Shown piece by piece: positions 44,587 to 44,999 of a stretch of DNA of 44,999 nucleotides. The number at the start of each line of letters is the position of its first letter. Positions within the stretch are counted from its first letter, which is position 1. Location of the stretch: positions 1 through 44,999 of the forward strand of contig JASWJB010000339.1 of assembly GCA_032433595.1 (NCBI GenBank), written 5' to 3'. The notes below the pieces were generated by a model. The model did not search any database and had not been told where the DNA came from. It saw only the letters and a program-made list of their open reading frames with translations. The DNA is from Conoideocrella luteorostrata (lineage: Eukaryota > Ascomycota > Sordariomycetes > Hypocreales > Clavicipitaceae). The translations under genes and the position numbers were made by a program.

Positions 44587-44876
44587 TCTTTATTAGTCGC
44601 TAGAAGAACGCTATCCCTGGCTTAAAAACGGTTAAAAACAGGGAGAAAATCAGCAACACTGGCGCTATAGACCAAGGCACTAGTAAAGTAACTAAAGTTT
44701 AGCGACATAGTCAAGGAAAGGGCAAAGAAAACAGCAAAAAAGAAAGATACAGTGGGAAAGAAGGATAGCCTAAAAAGAGGGCAAAAGTAACTAATAGGAG
44801 TATAAGACTTAATTAATTAGTAAGGATTTTAAACCGCTTAAGATTATTTACGCCACAATACTATTAAGGCCTTATT
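44587..44876. other. Purine-rich mutated transposon DNA after the unidentified ORF
   Basis: AT-rich sequence with purine-rich stretches, for example GGGAAAGAAGGATAG and AAAAAGAGGGCAAAAG near 44750-44787. Such tracts can be polypurine primers for plus-strand synthesis in LTR elements. The mutated composition stops abruptly at about 44876. Confidence 0.35.
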
Positions 44877-44966
44877 GTGATGGACTCGAGCTGGAAGCTC
44901 GGGTCATGGAGGTGCGCGAGGGACGTCCGGGGAGCACCCGGACCGGCCCCGCCTGACCACCAGCAC

Positions 44967-44994
44967 GTGTCCTAGGGTGTTAACCCTAGGACAC
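44967..44994. repeat. Perfect 12-bp inverted repeat with 4-nt loop
   Basis: GTGTCCTAGGGT (44967-44978) is the exact reverse complement of ACCCTAGGACAC (44983-44994), separated by GTTA. It lies in GC-rich, unmutated sequence at the window edge. Many LTRs begin with such a TGT...ACA hairpin, so it may be the start of another LTR, but the window ends too soon to tell. Confidence 0.75.
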
Positions 44995-44999
44995 ACACA

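Noticed and set aside
44960..44999. TTAACCCTAGG resembling a telomeric repeat
   Set aside because: Only isolated CCCTA/TAGGG units within a hairpin, with no tandem TTAGGG array, so this is not a telomere.
1..44999. tRNA, rRNA or snRNA genes
   Set aside because: I looked for B-box-like GGTTCGAA elements on both strands and for rRNA-like blocks and found no convincing candidate; a covariance-model search would be decisive and could not be run here.

Overview
This window is nuclear DNA of a filamentous ascomycete (Pezizomycotina). The host genes have short introns of about 58-145 nt with GTRNGT-type donors and CTAAC-type branch sites. Conserved proteins such as a Drs2-type flippase, haspin, pinin, PHF5A/Rds3, CRIPT and CCDC47/DUF1682 read as fungal orthologues. 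The right end is AT-rich, stop-riddled transposon DNA typical of RIP (repeat-induced point mutation). The style suggests Hypocreales, but that is inference; no species-level marker is visible.

Layout. Positions 1-33,900 are ordinary gene-bearing DNA of balanced composition with roomy intergenic stretches. In order: a zinc-binding Ecl1-type lifespan regulator (+, 3 exons, long leader); 4 kb of simple-sequence-rich intergenic DNA; a P4-ATPase flippase of the Drs2 type (-, 2 exons); CRIPT (+, 4 exons); a soluble epoxide hydrolase-like alpha/beta hydrolase (-); a pinin-domain protein (-, 4 exons); PHF5A/Rds3 of the SF3b complex (+, 3 exons); a tail-anchored PEX26-like peroxin (-, 2 exons); haspin kinase (-, 2 exons); CCDC47/DUF1682 ER protein (+, 2 exons); a UPF0045/Ecm15-like small protein (-, 4 exons); and a secreted, probably GPI-anchored PLC-like phosphodiesterase (-). 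Exon boundaries were worked out by hand from splice consensus, frame continuity and family motifs; all spliced lengths are multiples of three.

From about 34,050 to the end the window is transposon DNA. A pogo/Fot1-type DDE transposase pseudogene (-) is cut off at 35,205 by what looks like the 5' LTR of a Ty3/gypsy chromovirus (+). The chromovirus keeps a gag-protease-RT-RNase H-integrase-chromodomain order in one reading frame for about 6.8 kb with no visible frameshift, but it is full of TAA/TAG stops and its catalytic aspartates are changed to asparagine. It is followed by a second 627-codon single-frame decayed ORF of unknown identity (42,703-44,586). At about 44,877 the composition jumps back to GC-rich DNA ending in a perfect 12-bp inverted repeat.

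The genes do not form an operon or metabolic cluster. Two themes are worth noting: CRIPT, pinin and PHF5A, all linked to pre-mRNA splicing, sit within about 8 kb; and a 7-bp motif (TACGGAG and its complement) recurs throughout the intergenic DNA but was not seen in any assigned exon or in the retroelement. The most unusual signal is the strand asymmetry of the mutations in the transposon block: on the coding strand of each element TpG is nearly gone while CpA survives, and the polarity flips with the orientation of the element.
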